Source of the DNA: Gammaproteobacteria bacterium
Lineage (GTDB): Bacteria > Pseudomonadota > Gammaproteobacteria > Thiohalorhabdales > Thiohalorhabdaceae
DNA: 12,695 nucleotides
NCBI GenBank assembly: GCA_018609925.1
Contig: JAHEOG010000120.1
Span: 1-12,695, forward strand
Direction: 5' to 3'
Below, in pieces: positions 1-7,437 of this stretch. The position numbers were made by a program, and so were the translations under genes. Position 1 is the stretch's first letter. Each line of letters begins with the position of its first letter. The notes under the pieces were generated by a model. That model did no database searches. It was not told where the DNA came from and saw nothing but the letters and a program-made list of their open reading frames with translations.

Positions 1-669
1 CGCAATCTTACCGTGGAGGAGAACCTGCGCTTCGCGGCGGCCCTGCACGGAGTGCCGGCTCGGCTCGCCGAGCAGCGCATCACGGAGCTATTGGCCCTGT
101 TCGAGCTGGCGGAGCGCCGCGATACCCCCATCGGGGCCCTATCCGGCGGCATGCGCCGGGCGGTGGACATCGCCCGCGGTGTGCTCCACCGTCCGCGCGT
201 GCTGTTCCTGGACGAGCCCACCATCGGGCTGGACCCCATCAACCGCCGCGCCATCTGGCGCTACATCGAGCGCCTGCGCGCCGAGCTGGGCGCCACGGTC
301 CTGCTCACCACCCACTACCTGGAGGAGGCCGAGGACTGCCACCGGGTCCTGTTCCTCAACCGCGGGCGGATCATCGGCGACGGTACGCCGTCCGAGCTGA
401 TCGGGGCGCTGGGCCACTCGGTCCTGGAGGTGACCGCCGAGGACCCCGATGCCGTGGCCGCGGCGCTCGCCGGACGCCTGGAGGCCCCGGTGCGGGAGGG
501 CAACCGCCTGCTCTTCCGGATCCGCGGCGAGGAGCCGGACATCGGCGCCCTGCGGGGGGAGCTGGGCGCCAGCGTCCACGCCATGAACCTGCGCCGGCCC
601 GACCTGAATGATGTCTACGTATGGCTGAACCGCACGGACACCCCGCTGGCAGCCGGTTCCGAGGCTTGA
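1..669 (+). CDS. ABC transporter ATP-binding protein, 5' truncated by window edge (PQQ/alcohol-associated type)
   Basis: ATPase subunit of an ABC-2 type transporter, cytoplasmic, powering the permease encoded next. The frame is open from base 1, so the GTG at 13 is an internal Val, not the start; the N-terminal part with Walker A and Q-loop lies outside the window. Visible, numbering codons from base 1: the C-loop signature LSGGM at 47-51, Walker B FLDEP with Asp71 and Glu72, the D-loop GLDP, and the switch His105 in TTHYLEEAE. A C-terminal regulatory extension of about 100 residues ends in a NDVYVWLNR-like segment typical of drug/polysaccharide-exporter ATPases (DRA type). The permease start lies inside its 3' end. 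The permease resembles those beside PQQ-dependent alcohol dehydrogenases, so this is probably the matching ATPase. The substrate is unknown. Confidence 0.88.
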   Translation, partial: RNLTVEENLRFAAALHGVPARLAEQRITELLALFELAERRDTPIGALSGGMRRAVDIARGVLHRPRVLFLDEPTIGLDPINRRAIWRYIERLRAELGATVLLTTHYLEEAEDCHRVLFLNRGRIIGDGTPSELIGALGHSVLEVTAEDPDAVAAALAGRLEAPVREGNRLLFRIRGEEPDIGALRGELGASVHAMNLRRPDLNDVYVWLNRTDTPLAAGSEA

Positions 670-1511
670 TCCGGGGCCTACCCCGGATCCCGGTGCGCGG
701 CCTGATGCTGCGCCCGCTGGCCGCCATCATGGGCCGCGACCTCAAGCGCATGGCCCGGGAGCGCGGCCGGCTGGTGAGCGCTCTGGTACGGCCCCTGCTG
801 TGGCTGGTCATCATCGGCAGCGGCTTCGAGGCCTTCCTGGGCCAGGCCGCTCCCGGCGACTACCACGCCTTCCTGGTGCCCGGCCTGCTGGGCATGGTGC
901 TGCTGTTCGGGGCCATGCTCGCGTCCCTGTCCCTGGTCTACGACAAGGAGTCGGGGGTCATGCGCATGCTCCTGGCCGCGCCGGTGGCCCGCGGCTGGAT
1001 CGTGGTGGCCCGGACCCTGAGCTCGGCGGCCGTGGCCCTCGTCCAATCCCTGATGCTGGTAATCGTCCTGTTGCCGCTGGGCTACTTCGGGGCCGGGGTA
1101 TCCTTGCCCATTCTCGCCCTGGGGCTGGGCGCCACGGGCTTGACCTGCGCCACCCTCGGGATGCTGATCGCGGTCTGGGCCAAGGGCCTGGAGAACTTCG
1201 CCGTGATCATGAACTTCGTGATCTTCCCAGTGTTCTTCCTGAGCGGCGCCCTCTATCCCTTGGAGGGCCTGCCGTCGGCCCTGCTCGCCCTGTCGGCCGT
1301 GAACCCCTTCAGCTACGGGGTGGATCTGCTCAAGCACGCCATGCTCACCGGCATGGCCCAGCCCTTCGCCCCGGATTTCGCCCTGCTCACCGACGTGGCC
1401 GTGCTCGCCGGGTTCGTGGTCATCGGCACGGCCCTGGCGGCCCTGCGCTTCGCCACCGATTCGGTCCGCGAGGGCCTCGCCGCCCTGGCCAGCACCCGCG
1501 GCACCGCCTGA
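621..1511 (+). CDS. ABC-2 type transporter permease, PedC-like (PQQ-alcohol-oxidation associated)
   Basis: Inner-membrane permease partner of the preceding ATPase. After an amphipathic basic N-terminus it has about six hydrophobic segments, including LLWLVIIGSGF, the long stretch around FLVPGLLGMVLLFGAML, and VIMNFVIFPVFFLSGALYP. The motifs YDKESGVMRMLL followed by APVAR, and LENFAVIMNFVIFP followed by ALYPLEGL, match my memory of permeases next to PQQ alcohol dehydrogenase genes (PedC, alcohol ABC transporter family). The start is uncertain. ATG 621 gives a 49-bp overlap with the ATPase gene and an N-terminus unlike the family. GTG 693 or ATG 705 fits the family better, since relatives begin shortly before the RERxRxVSALVRPL-like segment. 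None has a clear Shine-Dalgarno, which suggests translational coupling. The transported compound is not known. Confidence 0.85.
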   Translation: MAEPHGHPAGSRFRGLIRGLPRIPVRGLMLRPLAAIMGRDLKRMARERGRLVSALVRPLLWLVIIGSGFEAFLGQAAPGDYHAFLVPGLLGMVLLFGAMLASLSLVYDKESGVMRMLLAAPVARGWIVVARTLSSAAVALVQSLMLVIVLLPLGYFGAGVSLPILALGLGATGLTCATLGMLIAVWAKGLENFAVIMNFVIFPVFFLSGALYPLEGLPSALLALSAVNPFSYGVDLLKHAMLTGMAQPFAPDFALLTDVAVLAGFVVIGTALAALRFATDSVREGLAALASTRGTA

Positions 1512-1512
1512 G

Positions 1513-3468
1513 TTGGCCGGCGCCACCGCCCCCTACGGCACCTGGCCCTCGCCCCTCACCGCCGATCGTCTCGCTTCCGGCACCCGGCGGCTGGAACAGG
1601 TGGCGGTGGACGGCACCGACCTCTACTGGCTGGAGGCCCGACCGGAGGAGGGCGGGCGCGGCGTGATCCTGCGCCGGCGGGCAAACGGCGCCAGCGAGAC
1701 CGTTACCCCGGAAGACTTCAGCGTGCGCTCGCGGGTGCACGAGTACGGCGGCGGGGCCTTCCTGGTCCACCGGGGCGAGGTCTACTTCACCCGCGAGGGC
1801 GACCAGCGCCTCTACCGCCAAGGCCCCGGGCAGACCCCAGCGGCGCTCACCCCCGAGCCCGAGATCGCGGCCGGGCTGCGCTACGCCGACGGTGTAGCCA
1901 CCCCCGACGGCCGCTGGGTGATCTGCGTGCGCGAGGCCCACGAGGCGGATGGCACGGTGGCCAACGGCCTCGTCGCCGTGGCCACCGACGGCTCGGGGAC
2001 CGTGCGGCCCCTGGCGAAGGGCCGCGATTTCTACGCCTTCCCCCGACTGGACCCCGAAGGTCGGCACCTGGCCTTCACCTGCTGGAACCACCCCGACATG
2101 CCCTGGACCGGCACCGAGCTCTGGCTGGCCGAGCTGGGGCCGGGCCCCGAGCTGGTCGAGCCCCGTCCCGTCGCCGGCGGGCCCGGGGAGTCCATCTTCC
2201 AGCCGGCCTTCGCCCCGGATGGCAGCCTGCACTTCGTCTCGGACCGCAGCGGCTGGTGGAACCTCTATCGCTGGCACGACGGCCGGGCCTCGGCCCTGGC
2301 CCCCGTGGAGCGGGACCTGGGAGCCGCCCAGTGGGGCCTGGGCCTGTCCACCTACGCCTTCCTCGGCGACGGCTCCATCGCCTGCCTCTACTACGCCGAC
2401 GGCCTGCATCGGTTGGGACGGATCCCGGCGGGGCGCGCCGGATTGGAGGATCTGGAGCAGTCCTGGACCGCGTTCACCCCGGCCCAGCTCCGTCGGTTCG
2501 GCGACGGGCTGGCCTTCATCGCCGGCAGCCCCGACGAGCCGCCGGCGGTACGGACCCTCGAGCCCGGCACCGGGGCCACCGAGACCGTGCGCGAGAGCAC
2601 CGATCTGCCCCTGGATCCGGCGGGGATCTCCCGTCCCGAGCCCATCACCTTCGCCTCCGAGGCCGGCACCGCCTACGCCCTGTTCTATCCGCCGGCCCAC
2701 CCGAAGCTGGCGGGTCCCGACGACGAGCACCCGCCCCTGCTGACCTTCGTCCACGGGGGCCCCACCGCCCACGCCGAATGCCAGCTCAAGCCCGCGGTGC
2801 AGTTCTGGACCAGTCGCGGCTTCGCCGTTGTCGAGGTAAACTACGCGGGCAGCACCGGCTTCGGGCGGGCCTACCGCGAGCGCCTCTGGGAAAACTGGGG
2901 GGTGGCCGACGTCGCGGATTGCTGCGCCGCGGCGCGCCACCTCTTCGAGCAGGGCCGGGCCGATCCCGGGCGCGCCGCCATCCGGGGCAGCAGCGCCGGC
3001 GGGCTGACCGTGCTGGGGGCCCTGGCCGCCCCAAACGGGCCCTACGCGGCCGGCGCCAGCCACTACGGGGTGGTGGACCTGGAGACCCTACGGGCAGCCA
3101 CCCACAAGTTCGAGTCCCGCTATCTGGACTGGCTCATCGGGCCGTGGCCCGAGGCCCGGCAGCGCTATCGAGATCGGTCCCCGGTGGGCTGGATCGACCG
3201 CGTCAAGGGCCCGGTGCTCATCCTCCAAGGCGGCCGGGACCGGGTGGTTCCCCCGGACCAGGCCCACACCCTGCGCCGCGCGCTGGAAGGGGCAGGCAAG
3301 GCCTACGCCTACCTCGAGTTTCCGGAGGAGCGCCACGGCTTTCGCAAGGCCGAGTCCCAGCGCCGGGCGCTGGAGGCCGAGCTGGGCTTCTACAGCCGCA
3401 TCTTCGGCTTCACCCCCGCGGATCCTCTGGAGCCGGTTGCCCTCTACGGTCGCGACGCCCCCGCCTGA
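1513..3468 (+). CDS. S9 family (prolyl oligopeptidase-type) serine peptidase
   Basis: Serine peptidase of about 651 residues with the two-part S9 architecture. Residues 1 to about 380 form a beta-propeller-like region with repeated SVRSRVHEYGGGAF / FTREGDQRLYR / PDGRWV-type blades. Residues about 385-640 form an alpha/beta-hydrolase domain. The catalytic triad is visible: Ser494 in GSSAGG, Asp576 in GGRDRVVPP and His608 in EERHGF. HGGP at 414-417 would form the oxyanion region. No signal peptide is seen, so it is probably cytoplasmic. The TTG at 1513 is chosen because the protein then begins APYGTWPSPLTA, as relatives do. The start is one base after the permease stop, with no good ribosome site, so the genes are probably cotranscribed and coupled. 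Acylaminoacyl-peptidase or dipeptidyl-peptidase activity is possible. Pseudomonas pqq clusters carry an S9 peptidase (PqqH), so a PQQ link is conceivable but unproven. Confidence 0.9.
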   Translation: MAGATAPYGTWPSPLTADRLASGTRRLEQVAVDGTDLYWLEARPEEGGRGVILRRRANGASETVTPEDFSVRSRVHEYGGGAFLVHRGEVYFTREGDQRLYRQGPGQTPAALTPEPEIAAGLRYADGVATPDGRWVICVREAHEADGTVANGLVAVATDGSGTVRPLAKGRDFYAFPRLDPEGRHLAFTCWNHPDMPWTGTELWLAELGPGPELVEPRPVAGGPGESIFQPAFAPDGSLHFVSDRSGWWNLYRWHDGRASALAPVERDLGAAQWGLGLSTYAFLGDGSIACLYYADGLHRLGRIPAGRAGLEDLEQSWTAFTPAQLRRFGDGLAFIAGSPDEPPAVRTLEPGTGATETVRESTDLPLDPAGISRPEPITFASEAGTAYALFYPPAHPKLAGPDDEHPPLLTFVHGGPTAHAECQLKPAVQFWTSRGFAVVEVNYAGSTGFGRAYRERLWENWGVADVADCCAAARHLFEQGRADPGRAAIRGSSAGGLTVLGALAAPNGPYAAGASHYGVVDLETLRAATHKFESRYLDWLIGPWPEARQRYRDRSPVGWIDRVKGPVLILQGGRDRVVPPDQAHTLRRALEGAGKAYAYLEFPEERHGFRKAESQRRALEAELGFYSRIFGFTPADPLEPVALYGRDAPA

Positions 3469-3490
3469 GACCGGCCTGATCGGGCCCGCA

Positions 3491-3537
3491 AGCCGGTGTC
3501 CGGCTGGCCCCGGGACCGTGTCCTTGTCCGCGGGGCC
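3491..3537 (+). repeat. Two adjacent inverted repeats in the gap before fhcB
   Basis: The gap holds AGCCGG-TGT-CCGGCT, a perfect 6-bp stem with a 3-base loop (3491-3505). Directly after it GGCCCCG (3506-3512) is repeated inverted as CGGGGCC (3531-3537), with an 18-base spacer. The first hairpin is 22 bases past the peptidase stop and could act as a weak terminator, but no T-run follows it. The repeats could equally be chance in GC-rich DNA or an operator. Confidence 0.35.
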
Positions 3538-3564
3538 TCGGGGCAGTGTCCTCCCTGCCGCATC

Positions 3565-3573
3565 TGCTACGAT
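3565..3573 (+). promoter_or_regulatory. Candidate extended -10 promoter for fhcBA
   Basis: TGCTACGAT matches the extended -10 form TGnTAnnaT of sigma-70 promoters and sits in a locally AT-richer patch, 27 bases before the ATG of fhcB. No convincing -35 is found at 16-18 bases upstream, which is acceptable for an extended -10. It implies a short 5' leader of about 20 bases. Confidence 0.35.
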
Positions 3574-3600
3574 GGAGTGCCTTTTGCGACGGGCATTGGC

Positions 3601-4866
3601 ATGACCGACAACGGCTCCAGCCGAACCCTTCGGGACGTGGTCTGTCCCTTTTGCGGTTTGGGCTGCGACGATCTCACGGTGGCCGCTCAGGGCCGTACGC
3701 TGACGGTCCGGGAGGGCGTCTGCCCCATCAGCGAGGTCGCCTTCTCGGCCCACCCGGAGGAGGACCGACCCCGGACGGACGGGCAGGAGGCGAGCCTGGA
3801 TCAAGCCCTGGCCCGGGCGGCGGAGGTGCTCCGCCCCGCCCGGCGCCCGCTGGTGGCGGGACTCGGCACGGACGGGGCGGGGATCCGCTCGGCTCTGCGC
3901 CTGGCCGACCGCATCGGGGCCGGCGTGGACCACCTCCACGGGGCGGCCGGCATGCGCAACACCGCCGTGGTCCAGACCACCGGGTGGATCACCACCACCC
4001 TGGCCGAGGCGCGCAACCGGGCGGATCTCTGGATCCTCGCCGGCTCCGACGTAGGCCGGCGCTATCCCCGCTTTTTCGAGCGCATCGCCCGGCCCAGTGA
4101 GACCCTTTTCGAGCCCCCGCCGAACCAGCGCCCGATCGTCTTCATCGGTCCCGAGACGGCCGCTGCCAATCTGCCCGCCGACGATCGGATCGAGCGGATC
4201 CCCTGCGCCGAGGACCGGATTGGCGAGGTCTTCGCCGCCCTGCGCGCCCTGGAGGCCGGCCGACCCCTGTTCGAGGCGGAGCCCGGAGGGGTCCCGGCGG
4301 AGCGTCTGCGGGCTCTCGCCGAGCGCCTGCCGCGGGCCCGCTACGGGGTCATCGCATGGGACGCCGGGGAACTCGATTTCCCCGGCGGCGATCTTGCGGT
4401 GGAGGCGATCACGGGGCTGATCGATCAGCTCAACGCCCATACCCGCTGGGCCGGGCTACCCCTTGGAGGCCGGGACGGCGCGACCACCTTCGGCCAGGCC
4501 TGCACCTGGCAAACGGGCTTCCCCGGTCGGGTCGATCTCGGCCCCGGATACCCCCGCCATGCCCCCCATCAGCTGGAGGCCGGCCGCTTCGCCGCCGAGG
4601 AGGCCGACGCCGTGCTCTGGATTTCGGCCTTCGACGCGGGGCGGCTGCCTCCGGATACGGAAGCTCCCACCGTGGTCCTGGGCCGGTCCGCCATGGCCCC
4701 GGAGCGGGAGCCGACCGCCTACATCCCGGTGGGAGTACCGGGCCTCGATCACGGGGGGCAGGCCTACCGCATGGACGGGGTGATGGCCCTGCCCCTGGCG
4801 CGGCTCCGGGAATCCGATCTACCCAGTACGGCGGACGCCATCGCCGGCATCGAGCAACGACTCTAG
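3601..4866 (+). CDS. fhcB: Formyltransferase/hydrolase complex subunit B (formylmethanofuran dehydrogenase subunit B-like)
   Basis: Subunit of the cytoplasmic Fhc complex, which with FhcA, C and D takes the formyl group from formyl-H4MPT and releases formate during formaldehyde oxidation. It is about 421 residues, close to archaeal FwdB/FmdB. The N-terminus has four cysteines in iron-sulfur-cluster spacing: Cys15, Cys18 and Cys22 in CPFCGLGC, and Cys41 in EGVCP. A molybdopterin-enzyme-like fold follows, with ARNRADLWILAGSDVG and later GQACTWQTGFPGRVDLG. There is no Cys between residues 42 and 201, where the Fwd enzymes carry the metal-ligand Cys; HLHGAAG occupies that area. ATG 3601 is preferred over in-frame GTG 3496, because the extra 35 residues (many Arg, Gly, Pro) are unlike the family and would span the promoter-like site. 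fhcA follows after 13 bases. Redox activity is not expected. Confidence 0.87.
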   Translation: MTDNGSSRTLRDVVCPFCGLGCDDLTVAAQGRTLTVREGVCPISEVAFSAHPEEDRPRTDGQEASLDQALARAAEVLRPARRPLVAGLGTDGAGIRSALRLADRIGAGVDHLHGAAGMRNTAVVQTTGWITTTLAEARNRADLWILAGSDVGRRYPRFFERIARPSETLFEPPPNQRPIVFIGPETAAANLPADDRIERIPCAEDRIGEVFAALRALEAGRPLFEAEPGGVPAERLRALAERLPRARYGVIAWDAGELDFPGGDLAVEAITGLIDQLNAHTRWAGLPLGGRDGATTFGQACTWQTGFPGRVDLGPGYPRHAPHQLEAGRFAAEEADAVLWISAFDAGRLPPDTEAPTVVLGRSAMAPEREPTAYIPVGVPGLDHGGQAYRMDGVMALPLARLRESDLPSTADAIAGIEQRL

Positions 4867-4879
4867 CGAGGGAGGCGGC

Positions 4880-6541
4880 ATGCTGCGCAAGCTGGCCGGG
4901 GGTCGCATCTTTGATCCCATCAACGGGATCGATGGCGAGGTCCGCGACCTCTACGTCCGGGACGGGCGCCTCGTGGAGCCACCGGGGCCCGGGGAGCCCG
5001 TGGACGAGGAGATCGACCTGACCGGCCAAATGGTGATGGCGGGCGGCATCGACCTGCATACCCACATCTCCGGCGGCAAGGTGAACCTGGCGCGGCAGAT
5101 GCTGCCGGAGGATCACACCGCCCATCCTCGATCCCGGACGGAGACCTGCCGCAGCGGCAGCGGCCACATCGTCCCCTCCACCTGGGCCACCGGCTACCGC
5201 TACGCCGAGCTCGGCTACACCACCGCCATCGATCCGGCGGTGATCCCGGCCAACGCCCGGCATACCCACCTGGAAGGCGCGGACACCCCCATGCTGGACA
5301 CGGGGGGCTTCGCCATGCTGGGCAACGACGACTACCTACTGCGGCTGCTGGCCACCGGGGCCGAGCAGCCGGAGATCAACGACTACGTCGCCTGGATACT
5401 CCAGGCCACCCAGTGCCTCGGCATCAAGGTGGTCAATCCGGGCGGCATAAGCGCCTTCAAGTTCAACCAGCGCCGGCTCGATCCCGACGAGGCCAACGCC
5501 CACTACGGCGTCACCCCGCGGACGATCCTGCGCACCCTGAGCCGCAGCCTGCACGAGCTGGGGGTACCCAAGCCCCTCCACGTGCACGCCTCCAACCTGG
5601 GCGTGCCGGGCAACTACGAATCCACCCTGGCCACCATGGAGGCGGCCGAGGGCCTGCCCATCCACCTGACCCACCTCCAGTTCCACAGTTACGGGACCGA
5701 GGGCGATAAGGGCTTCTCCTCGGCCGCCCCCCACCTGGCCGAGGCGGTCAACGCCAGGGACAACGTCACCATCGACGTCGGCCAGATCATGTTCGGCCAG
5801 ACGGTGACCGCCTCCGGCGACACCATGCGCCAGTTCGCCAACCGGGCCAACGCCGACCCCTCCAAGTCCTCCCTCATGGACATCGAGTGCGAGGCCGGTT
5901 GCGGGGTGGTGCCCTTCCACTACCAGGACGATTCCTTTGTCCACGCCCTGCAATGGCTGATCGGGCTGGAACTGTTCCTCCTGGTCGAGGACCCCTGGAA
6001 AGTGGCCCTGACCACCGACCATCCCAACGGCGCCCCCTTCACCACCTACCCCCACCTCATCCAGCTCCTGATGGACGCCGGGCTCCGGCGCCGGGCGCTG
6101 GAGGCCCTGAATCCGGCAGCGCGCAAGGCGAGCATCCTCGAGGGGCTGGACCGGGAGTACTCCCTCTACGAGATCGCCGTCCTCACCCGCGCCGGTCCGG
6201 CCCGCCTGCTCGGCCTGCGCGACCGCGGCCACCTCGCCCCCGGGGCCGCCGCCGACATCACGGTCTACGCCGACGATCCCGACCGCGAGCGGATGTTCAG
6301 CGAGCCGGTGCTGGTGCTCAAGGACGGCGAGCCGGTGGTCCGCCAGGGACGGCTCCTGCGCCCGGTGACCGGCCGGGTCCACGCCGTCCATCCCGACTAC
6401 GACCCGGCCGTGGAGGCCAAGCTCGCCGACTACTTCGACCGGTACCTGGGGATCCGGCCCCAGCATTACCGGATCGATGACGAGGAGCTGGCCGAGGAGG
6501 GCGGGGTCGAGCTCCATCCCTGCCGGGAGCGTCAGGCCTAG
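4880..6541 (+). CDS. fhcA: Formyltransferase/hydrolase complex subunit A (formylmethanofuran dehydrogenase subunit A-like amidohydrolase)
   Basis: Amidohydrolase-fold subunit of the Fhc complex; in this family it hydrolyses the formylated methanofuran-type cofactor to formate. It is about 553 residues, the usual FwdA/FhcA length. Probable binuclear metal ligands are visible: His60 and His62 in DLHTHISGG, Lys183 in LGIKVVNPGG (candidate carboxylated lysine), His234 and His236 in LHVHASNLG, His262/His265/His269 in HLTHLQFH, and Asp380 in TTDHPNGAPF. The C-terminal GHLAPGAAADITVY segment is the usual amidohydrolase beta-sandwich return. A good ribosome site, GAGGGAGG at 4868-4875, precedes the ATG by four bases. 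The gene follows fhcB by 13 bases, but no fhcD or fhcC follows. Instead the stop overlaps convergent folP. The catalytic residues look intact, so the protein should be functional if its partners are encoded elsewhere. Confidence 0.92.
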   Translation: MLRKLAGGRIFDPINGIDGEVRDLYVRDGRLVEPPGPGEPVDEEIDLTGQMVMAGGIDLHTHISGGKVNLARQMLPEDHTAHPRSRTETCRSGSGHIVPSTWATGYRYAELGYTTAIDPAVIPANARHTHLEGADTPMLDTGGFAMLGNDDYLLRLLATGAEQPEINDYVAWILQATQCLGIKVVNPGGISAFKFNQRRLDPDEANAHYGVTPRTILRTLSRSLHELGVPKPLHVHASNLGVPGNYESTLATMEAAEGLPIHLTHLQFHSYGTEGDKGFSSAAPHLAEAVNARDNVTIDVGQIMFGQTVTASGDTMRQFANRANADPSKSSLMDIECEAGCGVVPFHYQDDSFVHALQWLIGLELFLLVEDPWKVALTTDHPNGAPFTTYPHLIQLLMDAGLRRRALEALNPAARKASILEGLDREYSLYEIAVLTRAGPARLLGLRDRGHLAPGAAADITVYADDPDRERMFSEPVLVLKDGEPVVRQGRLLRPVTGRVHAVHPDYDPAVEAKLADYFDRYLGIRPQHYRIDDEELAEEGGVELHPCRERQA

Positions 6542-7401
6542 CCCGGAGCGGAGCCCTCCTCCGCCTCCCGAATGGCCCAGACCGAATCGGCTGCCTGGCG
6601 GTTGGGTCCCACGTCGTGGACCCGCAGGACCCGCACCCCCGCCCACACCCCCAGGGCCGTGGCCGCCAGAGTGGCCGGAACCAGCTCCTGCGGAGGCAGC
6701 TCGGGGAAGAGATCGCCGATGTACTGCTTGCGGCTCACCCCGAGCAGAACGGGAAAGCCGAGCCCCGTGATCCGATCCAGCCGACGCAGAAGGCGCAGGT
6801 TGTGGCTCGGGGCCTTGCCGAAGGCGATGCCGGGATCGAGCAGGATCGAATCCTCGCCGACACCGGCCTTTCGGGCCGTGCGGGCGCGCTCCACCAAAAA
6901 GTCGGTCACCTCCGTCACCACATCGGCGTAGCGCGGGGCCTCGTTCATGGTCTGTGGGCTTCCCTGCATGTGCATGAGCACCACCGGCACACCGGCCTCG
7001 GCGACCCCCGCCAGCATGGCCGGGTCATCGCGGCCCGCGGAGACGTCGTTGACCAAGTCGGCCCCCGCCTCCAGGGCCGGCCCGGCGACGGACCAGAGGG
7101 TAGTGTCGATGCTGACGGGGAGCTCGGCCGAGACCTCGCTGCGGATCCGGCGGATCACCTCCAGCACCCGGCGCTTCTGCTCCTCGGCCGGGACCCGTTG
7201 GGCCCCGGGCCGCGTGGACTCGCCGCCCACGTCCACCAGGTCCGCCCCGGCCCGAACCTGGGCCCGGACCTGCTCCAGGGCAGGCTCCACAGCCCGGATC
7301 CGGCCGCCGTCGGAGAAGCTGTCCGGGGTCAGGTTGAGGATTCCCATGATCAGCGGAGGGCCGGATCCGTGGAGGCGATCGAGGAAGGGGGAGCGAGCCA
7401 T
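6538..7401 (-). CDS. folP: Dihydropteroate synthase
   Basis: Condenses 6-hydroxymethyl-dihydropterin pyrophosphate with p-aminobenzoate to dihydropteroate in cytoplasmic folate synthesis. The length, 287 residues, is normal. Family motifs appear in order: MGILNLTPDSFSDGG with Asn23; DVGGESTRPGA at 57-67; IDTT with Asp99; VNDVSAG with Asn118; LMHMQG; LLDPGIAFGK with Asp189; GVSRK with Lys225; and RVHDV with Arg260 and His262. All expected substrate-binding residues are present, so I read it as the ordinary bacterial enzyme rather than the divergent archaeal-type pterin synthase. The start is set by AAGGAG (complement of 7408-7413), six bases before the ATG. It is convergent with fhcA, the stop codons overlapping by 4 bp, and divergent from mxaR. 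Usual FolP neighbours (ftsH, glmM) are absent; the setting among C1 genes hints at, but does not prove, a role in methanopterin supply. Confidence 0.93.
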   Translation of the reverse strand: MARSPFLDRLHGSGPPLIMGILNLTPDSFSDGGRIRAVEPALEQVRAQVRAGADLVDVGGESTRPGAQRVPAEEQKRRVLEVIRRIRSEVSAELPVSIDTTLWSVAGPALEAGADLVNDVSAGRDDPAMLAGVAEAGVPVVLMHMQGSPQTMNEAPRYADVVTEVTDFLVERARTARKAGVGEDSILLDPGIAFGKAPSHNLRLLRRLDRITGLGFPVLLGVSRKQYIGDLFPELPPQELVPATLAATALGVWAGVRVLRVHDVGPNRQAADSVWAIREAEEGSAPG

Positions 7402-7437
7402 GGCGATCTCCTTGTGGGATCGGTAGGGTGGCCACTA

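Noticed and set aside
678..1526. A 282-codon minus-strand open frame opposite the permease
   Set aside because: It is rich in Gly, Gln, His and Glu, the complement of hydrophobic codons in a membrane protein gene; no family recognised.
1420..3063. A 547-codon minus-strand open frame opposite the S9 peptidase
   Set aside because: Its product is Gly/Ala/Val-rich with no recognisable motif, while the plus strand carries a full peptidase with an intact triad. Long antisense frames are expected at this GC content.
3491..3505. A rho-independent terminator after the S9 peptidase
   Set aside because: The hairpin is short and no T-run follows, so I list it only as an inverted repeat.
3496..3600. An N-terminal extension of fhcB from GTG 3496
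   Set aside because: The extra residues do not resemble the family and the segment contains the inverted repeats and the -10 candidate. ATG 3601 gives a normal start shortly before the CPFCGLGC motif.
3088..4440. A 450-codon minus-strand open frame crossing the peptidase-fhcB boundary
   Set aside because: It spans two well-supported genes and their promoter-like gap, has low-complexity composition and no family resemblance.
5336..6646. A 436-codon minus-strand open frame opposite fhcA and the folP tail
   Set aside because: It is a frame shadow of fhcA: Gly/Val/Gln-rich, no motif, and it would overlap folP on the same strand.
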